From: Pseudoalteromonas prydzensis
GTDB lineage: Bacteria; Pseudomonadota; Gammaproteobacteria; Enterobacterales; Alteromonadaceae
DNA length: 64,000 nt
Assembly: GCF_011050055.1 (NCBI RefSeq)
Contig: NZ_DRGM01000076.1
Span: 1-64,000 of the forward strand
Direction of reading: 5' to 3'
Both the position numbers and the translations under genes were made by a program. How positions within the stretch are numbered: position 1 is the stretch's first letter; each line of letters starts with the position of its first letter. Below the pieces are notes generated by a model that worked only from the letters and a program-made list of their open reading frames with translations, was not told the origin of the DNA and searched no databases. Positions 27,075 through 36,304 of the stretch are shown piece after piece.

Positions 27075-29099
27075 ATGAAATTGATTGCCCTCGCTGCCCT
27101 ACTAACCTCACTGTGCTTTTCAGTGTTAGCCAATGATAACCTGCAGACTCTACAACTTGAAAACGTATTCGACCTTGAATATGCCAACCAAATTGAAATG
27201 ACCAATGATGGTAAAACGGTGTACTTTGTTCGCAATCGCATGGACATTAAAAGCGATAGAAAAGTCAGTAATATTTGGTCTGTAGATAGTAATTCAAAGC
27301 AACTACAACCACTTACATCTGGCGTACATATGGACTATGCGCCAGTACTTTCTCCTGACCAATCACGCTTAGCGTTTATTTCCACTCGCGATGGCAGTAG
27401 CCAAATTTATGTTAAGTGGCTAAAAACAGGCGCACTTGCAAAAATTAGTAACCTGACCCAAAGCCCTTCAAATTTGCAATGGGCACCTAATGGACGGCAA
27501 CTGCTGTTTAGCCAATTTGTCCCGAGCAAAGTTAGTGCCCCTATTAATTTACCAGGTAAGCCTGAAGGTGCCAGCTGGGCAGAGCCTGCTAAATTTATTG
27601 ATGACGTATATTATCGCGCCGATGGCGGCGGTTATAGCAAACCTGGTTTTCGTCATTTGTTTACTATTGATGCCAATGGCGGTAATGCTCGTCAGTTAAC
27701 TTCTGGTGACTTTGATCATAGTGGGCCAGTTAGTTTTGCTGATGAAGGAAATACTCTTTATTTTTCGGCAAATCGACATGCTGAATTTAGGCTCAAACCA
27801 ACTAATTCAGAAATTTATCAACTGACATTAAACGACTTACAGATCACCGCAGTTACCGACCGAGTGGGCCCTGATAACCAACCACACGTTTCACCAAATG
27901 GTCGCTACCTCGCCTACACCGGTTATGATGATAAATTGACCAACTATGAAAATAGCCAATTGTATATTCGCGATTTAAAGTCAGGGGAAACCACTAGTTT
28001 AACCAGTGATTTTGACCGTAGTGTCGGGCAAATAAAATGGGCTGATAACTCTAATGGGCTTTATTTTAGCTACGCCAGCGAGGGGCAAACCGTGCTTGCT
28101 TATCAACCACGCAGTGGTAAGCGTAAAGTCATTACCGAAAAAATTGGTAGTGTGTCTTTTGGTCGCCCGTACTCTGGTGGTGATTTTGATATCAGCGCTG
28201 ACGGTGACGTGGCAATCACGCTTGCTGATAGCCAACGTCCTGCTGATGTAGCCATAGTTAAAAATAGCAAAACGCAGCGGCTAACTAAATTAAATGATGA
28301 TGCCTTAGGTAACAAGCAGCTGGCGAAAGTAGAAGAAATTTGGCTGAAATCAAGCCATGACGACTTACCAATCCAAGGCTGGGTTGCTTATCCTCCAGGG
28401 TTTGATAGTAGTAAAAAATACCCGCTTATTTTAGAGATCCATGGCGGTCCTGTGGCCAACTATGGTCCGCACTTTAGTGCTGAAGTACAATTATTTGCCG
28501 CCAAAGGTAATGTGGTTTTATACATGAACCCACGTGGCAGCGATTCCTACGGCAAACAGTTTGCGCAAACCATTCATCACAATTACCCAAGTAACGATTT
28601 TGATGATTTAATGACAGGTGTTGACGCCCTACTTGGCAAAGGTTTTATTGATCAGTCAAAACTGTTTGTAACCGGTGGCTCAGGTGGCGGTGTACTTACG
28701 GCGTGGATTGTTGGCCATACCGACAGATTTGCCGCCGCTGTTGTTGCCAAGCCGGTGATCAATTGGATCAGCTTTGTACTAACTGCTGACTTCTACCCAT
28801 TCTTTGCCGACTACTGGTTCCCAGGTAAACCATGGCAGCATATTGAGCATTATATGCAGCGTTCACCCATCAGCTATGTCGGTAATGTAAAAACGCCAAC
28901 TATGCTATTAACCGGTGAAGCGGATTACCGCACGCCCATTTCTGAGACCGAGCAATTTTACCAAGCACTGAAACTACAAGGGGTTGATACCGCGATGGTA
29001 CGTATTCCTGATGCCTCACATGGTATTACGCAGCGTCCATCAAACTTAATGGCTAAAGTGGCTTATATCCAATGGTGGTTTGATAAGCATAGTAAATAG
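27075..29099 (+). CDS. S9 family serine peptidase (prolyl oligopeptidase-like)
   Basis: A 674-residue exported peptidase. Signal peptide 1-20 (ends FSVLA), then a TolB/WD40-like seven-bladed propeller (about 35-400, with repeats such as APVLSPDQSRLAFISTRDGS), and an alpha/beta hydrolase domain (about 430-670). The catalytic triad can be read as Ser536 in GGSGGG, Asp617 in GEADYRTP and His649 in DASHGI. The layout is that of acylaminoacyl- or dipeptidyl-peptidases. An AAGGAA ribosome-binding site precedes the ATG. It acts in the periplasm. Single gene, followed by a repeat-rich region. Confidence 0.92.
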   Translation: MKLIALAALLTSLCFSVLANDNLQTLQLENVFDLEYANQIEMTNDGKTVYFVRNRMDIKSDRKVSNIWSVDSNSKQLQPLTSGVHMDYAPVLSPDQSRLAFISTRDGSSQIYVKWLKTGALAKISNLTQSPSNLQWAPNGRQLLFSQFVPSKVSAPINLPGKPEGASWAEPAKFIDDVYYRADGGGYSKPGFRHLFTIDANGGNARQLTSGDFDHSGPVSFADEGNTLYFSANRHAEFRLKPTNSEIYQLTLNDLQITAVTDRVGPDNQPHVSPNGRYLAYTGYDDKLTNYENSQLYIRDLKSGETTSLTSDFDRSVGQIKWADNSNGLYFSYASEGQTVLAYQPRSGKRKVITEKIGSVSFGRPYSGGDFDISADGDVAITLADSQRPADVAIVKNSKTQRLTKLNDDALGNKQLAKVEEIWLKSSHDDLPIQGWVAYPPGFDSSKKYPLILEIHGGPVANYGPHFSAEVQLFAAKGNVVLYMNPRGSDSYGKQFAQTIHHNYPSNDFDDLMTGVDALLGKGFIDQSKLFVTGGSGGGVLTAWIVGHTDRFAAAVVAKPVINWISFVLTADFYPFFADYWFPGKPWQHIEHYMQRSPISYVGNVKTPTMLLTGEADYRTPISETEQFYQALKLQGVDTAMVRIPDASHGITQRPSNLMAKVAYIQWWFDKHSK

Positions 29100-29101
29100 A
29101 A

Positions 29102-29174
29102 GTGAGTGAGTTAGTGAGTTAGTGAGTTAGTGAGTTAGTGAGTTTGCGAGTTAGTGAGTTAGCGAGTTTGCGAA
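29102..29174 (+). repeat. Tandem octamers GTGAGTTA after the S9 gene
   Basis: About eight copies of an 8-base unit (GTGAGTTA with GCGAGTTT variants) in tandem, starting at the stop codon of the peptidase gene. The unit is close to the reverse complement of the CTCGCTAAC repeats at 29260-29317, so the two blocks could pair in RNA. Confidence 0.9.
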
Positions 29175-29182
29175 GCATTGTA

Positions 29183-29203
29183 GGCGCGATTTTATATCGC
29201 GCC
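29183..29203. repeat. REP-like hairpin
   Basis: Perfect 8-bp inverted repeat GGCGCGAT-N5-ATCGCGCC, much more GC-rich than its surroundings. A second small hairpin GCGGG-N5-CCCGC follows at 29243-29257. These look like intergenic palindromic elements. Confidence 0.7.
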
Positions 29204-29259
29204 ATATTCGCAACATAAAATAGTCATTTATAAAAACATTACGCGGGGTAAACCCGCTA

Positions 29260-29317
29260 CTCGCTAACTTTACTCTTGCTAACTTTACTCTCGCTAACTT
29301 TCCCCTCGCTAACTTTT
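29260..29317. repeat. Four tandem CTCGCTAACTTTA units
   Basis: Four imperfect copies of a 13-15 base unit (CTCGCTAACTTTA and variants such as CTCTTGCTAACTTTA). A further copy of the same sequence is found 4.8 kb away at 34062-34086, so the unit is dispersed as well as tandem. Confidence 0.85.
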
Positions 29318-29334
29318 TGTAAACCCCCTTTACA
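29318..29334. repeat. Dyad copy 1: TGTAAA-CCCCC-TTTACA
   Basis: Perfect 6-base arms around five C. It is one of five copies in the window (others at 38886, 40338, 47006, 63057). Confidence 0.9.
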
Positions 29335-29393
29335 GCAATAATGTAAGTAACTCCTTACATACTTAAACTAAATATCGGACTTTGTAAAAAATC

Positions 29394-29529
29394 GAGTTAG
29401 TAAAATTTCGGTTTATGACATTTTTGGGTCGCTAAGTTAGTAAAAAATCGGTTTGAGTCACTGTTTATGGCGTTTGAGTTGGTAAAAAAGTGGTTTACTG
29501 TGGTTTCGAGTTGGTAAAAAATCGGTTTA
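29394..29529 (+). repeat. Four degenerate 22-bp direct repeats
   Basis: Copies of GAGTTRGTAAAAAATCGGTTTA start at 29394, 29434, 29476 and 29508, each with one to five mismatches, separated by unrelated AT-rich spacers of 10-20 bases. Spacing is irregular (40, 42, 32), so it is not a CRISPR array. Confidence 0.8.
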
Positions 29530-29641
29530 TATTTTTACTGTAACGACCAATTACAGCTGTTTTTATCTGAAATCGCCCTTGCCAATCGCCAAAAAAGCGA
29601 TTTGATCGCAGTATTTGTTAAAAAATAGCAACCAAAAACTA

Positions 29642-29748
29642 AGCTGGTTAAATACTGATCCAAAAATTTAGACCAAAATAAGCAGCTAGTTAAATACTGA
29701 TCCAAACAATCATTGTGGAATTACCAGCTAGTTAAATAGTGATCTGAG
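29642..29748 (+). repeat. Three 23-bp direct repeats at exact 42-bp period
   Basis: Copies of AGCTRGTTAAATACTGATCCAAA start at 29642, 29684 and 29726. The first two differ at one position; the third is more diverged at its 3' end. Repeated sites of about this size at the end of a longer element recall transposase-binding sites of IS21-type ends, but no transposase remains nearby. Confidence 0.85.
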
Positions 29749-29810
29749 TGGGAAAGTTAGCAAGTTGGAAAGTGTAAAGCTGAATATCCTCTGTAGTTGC
29801 TAGCATCAAA

Positions 29811-29830
29811 AAAGGGCCTTGCGGCCCTTT
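29811..29830 (-). terminator. Intrinsic terminator of aceA
   Basis: AAAGGGCC / GGCCCTTT with loop TTGC; on the minus strand the stem is followed by a run of T. It lies 28 bases after the aceA stop. Confidence 0.85.
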
Positions 29831-29857
29831 GTAACATTGTTGAGTTGGACTGTTATG

Positions 29858-31459
29858 TTAGAACTGGTTCATAGTATTTGCTTCACCGCCGGCTTTAAGG
29901 GCATTGTCACCTGAGAAATACTCTTTGTGTGTATCACCGATGTTAGAACCCGCTAAGTCTTGGTGCTTCACAGAAGCTTGCTCACGACGAATTTCTTGAC
30001 GTTGCACATCACGTACGTAAGCCAGCATGCCTAAGTCACCAAAGTAGCCTTCAGATAGAATATCAGTACTTAACGCGGCTGTATGGTACGTTGGTAAAGT
30101 AATTAAATGATGGAAAATCCCTGCTTCACGTGCGCCATCGCGTTGGAAGTTTTGTACTAACACATCGGCGGCTTGTGCCAATTCAGTATTATCCATTTCA
30201 GGTGCCATCAGTGCCTTATTATCATCAATGCTTGGGTAAGCTGATAAATCTTTACCTTCATCAAGCCACTGTTGATAAACCTGCTCACGGAATTTAAGTG
30301 TCCAGTTAAATGATGGTGAATTGTTGTAAACCAGTTTCGCGTCTGGTACTTGCTGTTTAACACGATTTACCAATTCAGCGATTTGCTTAACGTGTGGTTT
30401 TTCAGTTTCAATCCACAGTAAATCAGCGCCTGACTGCAAGCTGGTCACACAATCAAGTACCACACGGTCCTTCTCTGTGCCTTCGCGGAATTGATAAAGG
30501 CCGTTATCAAGGCGGGTTGGTTTACACAATTGGCCGTTAAGCTTCATTGCCGTGTCGCCTTCGTTTAAGTCCTCTACGCCGTTAATCGGTGTGGTTTCTA
30601 AAAACGCATTGTATTGGCTCGCAAGATCGCCAGGTGTTTGCGATACCGGCACTTTTTGGGTCAAACTTGCACCCAGTGAATCAGTGCGCGCTACGATAAT
30701 GCCGTTATCAATGCCAAGCTCTAAAAATGCATAACGTACCGCATTAATTTTTGCTAAAAAGTCTTCATGCGGTACCGTAACTTTACCTGCTTGGTGACCA
30801 CATTGTTTTGCATCTGACACTTGGTTTTCGATTTGAATGGCACATGCGCCGGCTTCAATCATCTTTTTAGCCAGTAAATAGGTTGCTTCTTCATTACCAA
30901 AACCGGCATCAATATCGGCAATAATTGGCACTACATGACTTTCAAAGTTATCAATTTTATCAAGTACTGCTTGCACATCACCGCCGTTCGCTTTGGCGTT
31001 ATCTAAGTCTTTAAATAAATGGTCCAGTTCGCGGGCATCAGCTTGTTTTAGGAAAGTATAAATTTCTTCAATAAGTGCTGGCACAGAGGTTTTCTCATGC
31101 ATACTTTGATCAGGTAGAGGACCAAACTCAGAGCGCAGTGCCGCGACCATCCAACCACTTAAATATACGTAACTACGCTTGGTGGTCTTTTGGTGACGCT
31201 TAATCGCCATCATCATTTGTTGCGCAGTAAAACCATGCCAGCAGCCTAAAGATTGCGTGTATTGACTGGTATCAGCATCGTATGCCGCCATATCTTCACG
31301 CATAATATCTGCCGTAAATTGTGCGATATCTAGCCCGGTACGAAAGCGATTTTGTAAACGCATACGACTGGCGTACTCAGGGTTAATAGCTTGCCATGGT
31401 TTACCTTGTGCTTGACAAAGAGTTGCTAACGAATCGGTTTCACGTTGATAAGTAGTCAT
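29858..31459 (-). CDS. aceA: Isocitrate lyase
   Basis: Splits isocitrate to glyoxylate and succinate, the first step of the glyoxylate shunt, in the cytoplasm. 533 residues, the length of the larger gammaproteobacterial subfamily (as in Pseudomonas aeruginosa) rather than the 434-residue E. coli form. The active-site segment reads DAKQCGHQAGK (KQCGH in place of the E. coli KKCGH, typical of this subfamily), with PIIADIDAGFGNEEATYLL and IIVARTDSLGA also present. AAAGGA precedes the ATG. It is divergent from malate synthase G over a 258-base spacer, which suggests shared regulation by acetate or fatty acid supply. Confidence 0.97.
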   Translation of the reverse strand: MTTYQRETDSLATLCQAQGKPWQAINPEYASRMRLQNRFRTGLDIAQFTADIMREDMAAYDADTSQYTQSLGCWHGFTAQQMMMAIKRHQKTTKRSYVYLSGWMVAALRSEFGPLPDQSMHEKTSVPALIEEIYTFLKQADARELDHLFKDLDNAKANGGDVQAVLDKIDNFESHVVPIIADIDAGFGNEEATYLLAKKMIEAGACAIQIENQVSDAKQCGHQAGKVTVPHEDFLAKINAVRYAFLELGIDNGIIVARTDSLGASLTQKVPVSQTPGDLASQYNAFLETTPINGVEDLNEGDTAMKLNGQLCKPTRLDNGLYQFREGTEKDRVVLDCVTSLQSGADLLWIETEKPHVKQIAELVNRVKQQVPDAKLVYNNSPSFNWTLKFREQVYQQWLDEGKDLSAYPSIDDNKALMAPEMDNTELAQAADVLVQNFQRDGAREAGIFHHLITLPTYHTAALSTDILSEGYFGDLGMLAYVRDVQRQEIRREQASVKHQDLAGSNIGDTHKEYFSGDNALKAGGEANTMNQF

Positions 31460-31515
31460 AATAAAAATCCTTTGAACGGGTTAAAACAAAATTAATATTG
31501 CTGGTTGTGAGAGAG

Positions 31516-31539
31516 GCTAATGAGTATCAGCTCGTTAGC
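31516..31539. promoter_or_regulatory. Imperfect dyad between aceA and glcB
   Basis: GCTAATGAG-N6-CTCGTTAGC, arms complementary at 8 of 9 positions, about 57 bases upstream of aceA within the divergent promoter region. It is a candidate binding site for a glyoxylate-shunt regulator; no regulator is identified. Confidence 0.4.
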
Positions 31540-31717
31540 GCTTAACTCAACATTAGGCTGATTTTTCAGATTTAGTAAATTTATAGTTGTTATGCTGGCT
31601 ATATACTTTATGAATGGCCAAAACCACACGAGCGGTCGTTTTTGAGTTATGGTTACAGCACGACAATCTACAATCGTCATTTAATTAACACCGCGACCGT
31701 TTAAAAGGATACCGATT

Positions 31718-33895
31718 ATGACCACCTCTCACAGCCAGTTTGGGTTAACTGTAAATAACCAATTAGCCGACTTTATTAACCAACAACTGCTACCTGGCAC
31801 CGGCATTAGCGAACAGCATTTTTGGCAAGGGTTTGCTGATATTATTGATGATTTAAGCCCCATCAACCGCCAACTACTTATTAAACGTGAAGATCTACAA
31901 CATCAGATTGATAGCTACCATGTTGCACACACCCACTGGGATGCTGCGCATTATCAACAGTTTTTAACTGATATTGGCTATTTAGTTGCTGAGCCAGAAG
32001 ATTTTTGCATTGAAACCGATAATGTAGAGCCTGAAATAGCACACACCGCAGGCCCGCAGCTCGTTGTGCCAGTAAGCAATGCACGCTTTGCTCTTAATGC
32101 TGCAAACGCTCGCTGGGGCTCGTTATACGATGCTTTATACGGCACTGATGTGTTAAGTGAAGAGGATGGAGCCGAAAAAGGCAGCACTTATAATCCTGTT
32201 CGCGGCTTTAAAGTAATGGCCTATGCAAGGCAGTTTTTAGATAAAGCCATCCCCCTTGAAAATGGCTCACATATCGAAAGCACTAATTATTCGGTAGTGA
32301 ATGGACAGCTTTTTATCACCTTACGTGATAGCTCACAAACTGGGTTAAAACAACCAACACAACTTGTTGGTTTTCAAGGTGAAGCACAAAATCCAACGGC
32401 TATTTTACTGCTCAGTCACGGCTTACACATTGAGCTACAAATTGACCACAATCACCCAATTGGTAACGCCGATAAAGCCGGTTTAAAAGACGTGGTGCTA
32501 GAAGCCGCATTAACAACCATAATGGACTGTGAAGACTCCGTTGCCGCCGTTGACGGCGAAGATAAAGTGCAGGTTTACCAAAACTGGCTTGGTTTAATGA
32601 AAGGCACGCTGGTTGAATCATTCACTAAAGAAGGTAAAACCATTGAGCGTACACTGGCGCCAGATCGCAACTACAGCGGGGTTAATGGCCAACCGTTGAC
32701 TTTAAAAGGCCGCAGTATGATGTTCATCCGTAATGTTGGTCACTTGATGACTAATCCTGCAATACAAGATAGCCAAGGTCGGGATGTATTTGAAGGCATT
32801 ATGGATGCGGTGATCACAGCCACTGCAGCGCTGCATGACTTACAAGGTAATAGCCCAGTTAAAAACTCCAGCGCAGCCAGTATCAATATTGTAAAACCCA
32901 AAATGCATGGCCCGGAAGAAGTCGCCTTTACAAACACTCTATTTAGCCGCGTTGAGCAGTTACTACAGCTTCCTGCAAACACCGTGAAAATGGGTATTAT
33001 GGATGAAGAGCGCCGCACTTCTGTCAACCTTAAAGCCTGTATCGCAGCAGCAAAAGAGCGCGTTGTATTTATTAACACTGGCTTTTTAGATCGCACAGGG
33101 GATGAAATTCATACTTCAATGCAAGCCGGTGTGGTACTACCAAAAGCAGCAATTAAACAACAACCTTGGATAGCCGCGTATGAAGATCGTAATGTTGATA
33201 TCGGCTTGCAAACCGGCTTAAGTGGCCGCGCGCAAATCGGTAAAGGTATGTGGCCAATGCCTGATAAAATGGCATTAATGATGGAACAAAAAATTGCCCA
33301 TCCGCAATCTGGCGCAAACACCGCCTGGGTGCCCTCCCCGACTGCTGCTACGTTACATGCTATGCACTACCATGATGTTGATGTATTTGCCTGCCAAAAA
33401 GCCATCTCTGAACGTCAACAAGCCAGTTTAACGCAGCTACTCACCCCACCTTTGATGGTCGATCCGAATAGTTTAACTAAAGAAGACATTCAGGCCGAGC
33501 TTGATAACAATGCACAAGGTATTTTAGGTTACGTGGTGCGCTGGATTGACCAAGGCGTTGGCTGCTCTAAAGTACCTGATATTAACCACATAGGCTTGAT
33601 GGAAGATAGAGCAACCTTGCGTATATCAAGTCAACATATGGCTAACTGGTTGCACCACGGAGTGTGTACACAAGCGCAAATAGAAAACACCATGGCCAAA
33701 ATGGCTAAAGTGGTCGATGGTCAAAATGAAGGCGATGCGAGGTATAACAATATGGCTGACTCAGCCCAGAGTTTATCACAAAATATTGCTTATCAAGCCG
33801 CCCTAGCCCTTGTGTTAGAAGGGGTGAAGCAACCCAGTGGTTATACTGAACCATTATTGCATGCGTTTCGTATAAAGTTTAAAGCGCAACAATAA
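31718..33895 (+). CDS. glcB: Malate synthase G
   Basis: Condenses glyoxylate with acetyl-CoA to malate, the second step of the glyoxylate shunt. 725 residues, the monomeric G type. Motifs: [33 protein letters not shown] with active-site Arg, [34 protein letters not shown] (magnesium and substrate residues) and [21 protein letters not shown] precedes the ATG. A strong terminator follows. It is divergent from aceA, so both shunt enzymes are made from one promoter region; no aceK or glc regulator is in the window. Confidence 0.97.
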   Translation: MTTSHSQFGLTVNNQLADFINQQLLPGTGISEQHFWQGFADIIDDLSPINRQLLIKREDLQHQIDSYHVAHTHWDAAHYQQFLTDIGYLVAEPEDFCIETDNVEPEIAHTAGPQLVVPVSNARFALNAANARWGSLYDALYGTDVLSEEDGAEKGSTYNPVRGFKVMAYARQFLDKAIPLENGSHIESTNYSVVNGQLFITLRDSSQTGLKQPTQLVGFQGEAQNPTAILLLSHGLHIELQIDHNHPIGNADKAGLKDVVLEAALTTIMDCEDSVAAVDGEDKVQVYQNWLGLMKGTLVESFTKEGKTIERTLAPDRNYSGVNGQPLTLKGRSMMFIRNVGHLMTNPAIQDSQGRDVFEGIMDAVITATAALHDLQGNSPVKNSSAASINIVKPKMHGPEEVAFTNTLFSRVEQLLQLPANTVKMGIMDEERRTSVNLKACIAAAKERVVFINTGFLDRTGDEIHTSMQAGVVLPKAAIKQQPWIAAYEDRNVDIGLQTGLSGRAQIGKGMWPMPDKMALMMEQKIAHPQSGANTAWVPSPTAATLHAMHYHDVDVFACQKAISERQQASLTQLLTPPLMVDPNSLTKEDIQAELDNNAQGILGYVVRWIDQGVGCSKVPDINHIGLMEDRATLRISSQHMANWLHHGVCTQAQIENTMAKMAKVVDGQNEGDARYNNMADSAQSLSQNIAYQAALALVLEGVKQPSGYTEPLLHAFRIKFKAQQ

Positions 33896-33924
33896 CTCTC
33901 CTTCGAGTTTGTTAGTGTCATATT

Positions 33925-33949
33925 GCCAGCCCTCGGGCTGGCTTTTTTA
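33925..33949 (+). terminator. Intrinsic terminator of glcB
   Basis: GCCAGCC / GGCTGGC with loop CTCG followed by six T. Confidence 0.9.
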
Positions 33950-33998
33950 TTACCTATTCATAACTACAATGAATGGCTAACATTCAGCAACCAACAAA

Positions 33999-34024
33999 AA
34001 AGCGCATTAAAAATAATGCGCTTT
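33999..34024 (-). terminator. Intrinsic terminator of the YebC-like gene
   Basis: AAAGCGCATTA / TAATGCGCTTT stem with a short A loop; on the minus strand it runs into a T-rich tract. Confidence 0.75.
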
Positions 34025-34061
34025 CAAAACAACGGCGTAATCTTACGCAAGATTTATCCTA

Positions 34062-34086
34062 GCTAACTTTACTCTCGCTAGCTTTA
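34062..34086. repeat. Dispersed copy of the GCTAACTTTACTCTCGCTA repeat
   Basis: Nearly identical to 29279-29301 in the repeat island. It ends one base before the stop codon of the YebC-like gene. Confidence 0.8.
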
Positions 34087-34087
34087 C

Positions 34088-34813
34088 TTAACTAACAACC
34101 GTTGCATTGTGATAAACATGTTGTACGTCATCACAATCTTCAAGCATAGTTATAAACTTTTCAAAATTAGCGATGTCGTCCGGATCAGTGATATCGACAT
34201 GGACTTGCGGTACGAAGGTAATTTCGTCAACTTCAAAGTTAATATCTGCAAATGCATCTTCTAGCGCGGTTTTTGCTTTGTAATATTCAGTATGAGGGGC
34301 AAATACAGATACTTTACCGTCTTCCACTTCAACGTCAGTAACATCAACATCAGCCATCATCAGCGCTTCAAGCACCACTTCATCATCATCCCCCGAAAAA
34401 CCAAGCACAGCTAAGTGATCAAACATATGGGCTACACAGCCTGGCGTGCCTATTTTAGAGTCTGTTTTAGTGAACGGTAAGCGAACATCTTTGATAGTAC
34501 GATTTGGGTTATCTGTTAAACAGTCAACTATCACCATGCAATTACCAGGGCCATAACCTTCATAGCGTGCTGTTGAATAGTCTTCCCCGGCACCACCTGC
34601 TGCTTTTTCTATCGCTTTTTCGATTACATGCGCAGGAACTTGATCTCGCTTGGCACGTTCGATTAAACGTTTCAGAGATTGGTTTACTTCTGGATCAGGT
34701 TCACCATTTCTTGCCGCAACGTAAATTTCTTTGCCGTATTTAGAATTAACTTTGGTCTTCGCATTGGCTGTTTTTGCCATGGCGTTTTTACGGACTTCAA
34801 ATGCTCTGCCCAT
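34088..34813 (-). CDS. yeeN: YebC/PmpR-family protein, YeeN-like paralogue
   Basis: A 241-residue member of the TACO1/YebC family. The N-terminus [19 protein letters not shown] and the segment [35 protein letters not shown] resemble E. coli YeeN more than YebC. Later family landmarks are [18 protein letters not shown] and [11 protein letters not shown]. Members have been described both as DNA-binding regulators and as factors that help ribosomes through difficult stretches such as polyproline; which applies here is open. No ruvC/ruvA genes lie beside it, unlike the canonical yebC locus, which supports the paralogue reading. Single gene. Confidence 0.9.
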   Translation of the reverse strand: MGRAFEVRKNAMAKTANAKTKVNSKYGKEIYVAARNGEPDPEVNQSLKRLIERAKRDQVPAHVIEKAIEKAAGGAGEDYSTARYEGYGPGNCMVIVDCLTDNPNRTIKDVRLPFTKTDSKIGTPGCVAHMFDHLAVLGFSGDDDEVVLEALMMADVDVTDVEVEDGKVSVFAPHTEYYKAKTALEDAFADINFEVDEITFVPQVHVDITDPDDIANFEKFITMLEDCDDVQHVYHNATVVS

Positions 34814-34991
34814 CTTATGCCTCTATTGGAAACTCGATATTGCCGCCATTTTAACAATTCACGCAGTTTTCAGCTAGTGATTAAATGGCTACAAGATTAC
34901 GATTAGATATTTAATTTTTTATGGCTTGGTATTAATAAAAATAAAACAACATGCTATTTAACATAATAATAAAAATTCGTTAAACAGTGGA

Positions 34992-35618
34992 CTATGAGAT
35001 CCGAGATTGTTGCTGTTTTTCACTTAATTGATTTATTAACCCAGGTAATTCAGAAAAGTGCTTTACAATGTAATCGGCTTGATTGGCATACGCAGGAATA
35101 TCGCTCGGTGCATATAAGCAGGCTCGCATATTAGCATTATGTGCGGCTTGGATATCATAAAGGTAGTCGCCTACATAAAGTATATGCTGTTGCTCCATTC
35201 CCCATAATGTTGCAATTGCATTTAAGGCACTAGGATCAGGTTTTGCTGGTGCATCACTGCGAGTGAGTACAGTCTGGATAGGCAATGGGTTTTTTTTTAA
35301 TTTAAGTGCAGCTGCGCGGTCATAATTACGCGTTACGATTGCCATCGGTAGCGCTTGATCTTTTAACCGTGCAATAGCCTGCGCTACACCAGGTAGAAGA
35401 ACGGCGTGTTGAGCATCTATAAGCTCGTGCTGGTGAACAATATTCATTGCTTCTTCACGCATATAGGGCGAAGGCAGCTGGGCTATAAAACTAAGTAAAT
35501 CGAGCTCTGCTGGGCAACCAATTTGTGCCTTTATCAGGGTGAAATCTAACTCCGATGACATAAGCGTGCCATCTAAATCAAAAATGACCCCAGTGACCAT
35601 GCTCTGATGCATATTCAT
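34992..35618 (-). CDS. HAD-family hydrolase (phosphoglycolate-phosphatase-like)
   Basis: A 208-residue cytoplasmic phosphatase of the HAD superfamily, subfamily IA. Motif I is VIFDLDGTL (nucleophile and acid Asp), motif II lies in MAIVTRNYDR, motif III lysine in DAPAKPDP, and motif IV in ILYVGDYLYDIQAA. The small helical cap between motifs I and II fits phosphoglycolate phosphatase-like enzymes. The substrate cannot be assigned. Single gene. Confidence 0.9.
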   Translation of the reverse strand: MNMHQSMVTGVIFDLDGTLMSSELDFTLIKAQIGCPAELDLLSFIAQLPSPYMREEAMNIVHQHELIDAQHAVLLPGVAQAIARLKDQALPMAIVTRNYDRAAALKLKKNPLPIQTVLTRSDAPAKPDPSALNAIATLWGMEQQHILYVGDYLYDIQAAHNANMRACLYAPSDIPAYANQADYIVKHFSELPGLINQLSEKQQQSRIS

Positions 35619-35736
35619 ATCATTCCTTGTATATTACTTCATTTTCATCCGCATAACTTAACTCCCTATAAGATAGTTTAACTAATTGGATATGAAAAGA
35701 AACATATTAATATTTAATATAAAAAATTAATAAAAA

Positions 35737-35761
35737 ACGCGCACAAAACTACTGTGCGCGT
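35737..35761 (-). terminator. Intrinsic terminator of the M1/DUF6702 operon
   Basis: ACGCGCACA / TGTGCGCGT with a 7-base loop, followed on the minus strand by six T. Confidence 0.85.
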
Positions 35762-35785
35762 CGGTTGGGGGACTATTAAATTTGC

Positions 35786-36304
35786 CTACTTAGTTTGCTC
35801 TACCGCTGTATTCGCTGGTTCAAAGCGCGCTTCTAGCCAAGTGTCATCTTGGGTAAAGTGCAGTGTTTTCACTTTGCCTTTACCTTCAACATTAACCATA
35901 TTGACTTGTGCAGGCCATAAATCACGCAGCGCACCATGACTCATACGAATACCTTTAATATCTTTAGGAATGGGCGCTTCTTGGTACACCCAAAAGAACT
36001 TTCCATCTATTTGCGCGCCCACTTCCTGCAATTCTAATGGCTGTCCATCAAGTGTTTGCAGAGCTACATGCGACTCTATATAGTCTGCAAAGCGTTGTTG
36101 ATCTTTTTTATTACTAATAATATCAGCACTGCCAGGGAATAAATGCTCCACAGCATGCTCGGTATCGTGTAAATAAAAACGATGCATCAACTCGATGTTG
36201 TTAGTACGCTTATTAAATAAAACCGTGGTTACAGACGCTTTCAGTTGATGCGCCAGCGCAGGCGCAGCAACTAACATAGCAAGCGTAATGAGCAAAAAAC
36301 GCAT
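35786..36304 (-). CDS. DUF6702 family exported protein
   Basis: A 172-residue protein with signal peptide 1-18 (ends APALA|HQ). The body begins HQLKASVTTVLFNKRTNNIELMHRFYLHDTEHAV, the pattern of DUF6702 proteins, which are found next to M1 peptidase genes in Alteromonadales and Bacteroidetes. It shares one base with the upstream peptidase stop codon (TAATG arrangement), so it is translationally coupled. The function is not known; a partner or chaperone of the M1 peptidase is plausible from context. Confidence 0.85.
   Translation of the reverse strand: MRFLLITLAMLVAAPALAHQLKASVTTVLFNKRTNNIELMHRFYLHDTEHAVEHLFPGSADIISNKKDQQRFADYIESHVALQTLDGQPLELQEVGAQIDGKFFWVYQEAPIPKDIKGIRMSHGALRDLWPAQVNMVNVEGKGKVKTLHFTQDDTWLEARFEPANTAVEQTK

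Noticed and set aside
29394-29748. CRISPR array
   Set aside because: Repeats are degenerate, the first family is irregularly spaced, spacers of 10-20 bases are too short, and there are no cas genes in the window.
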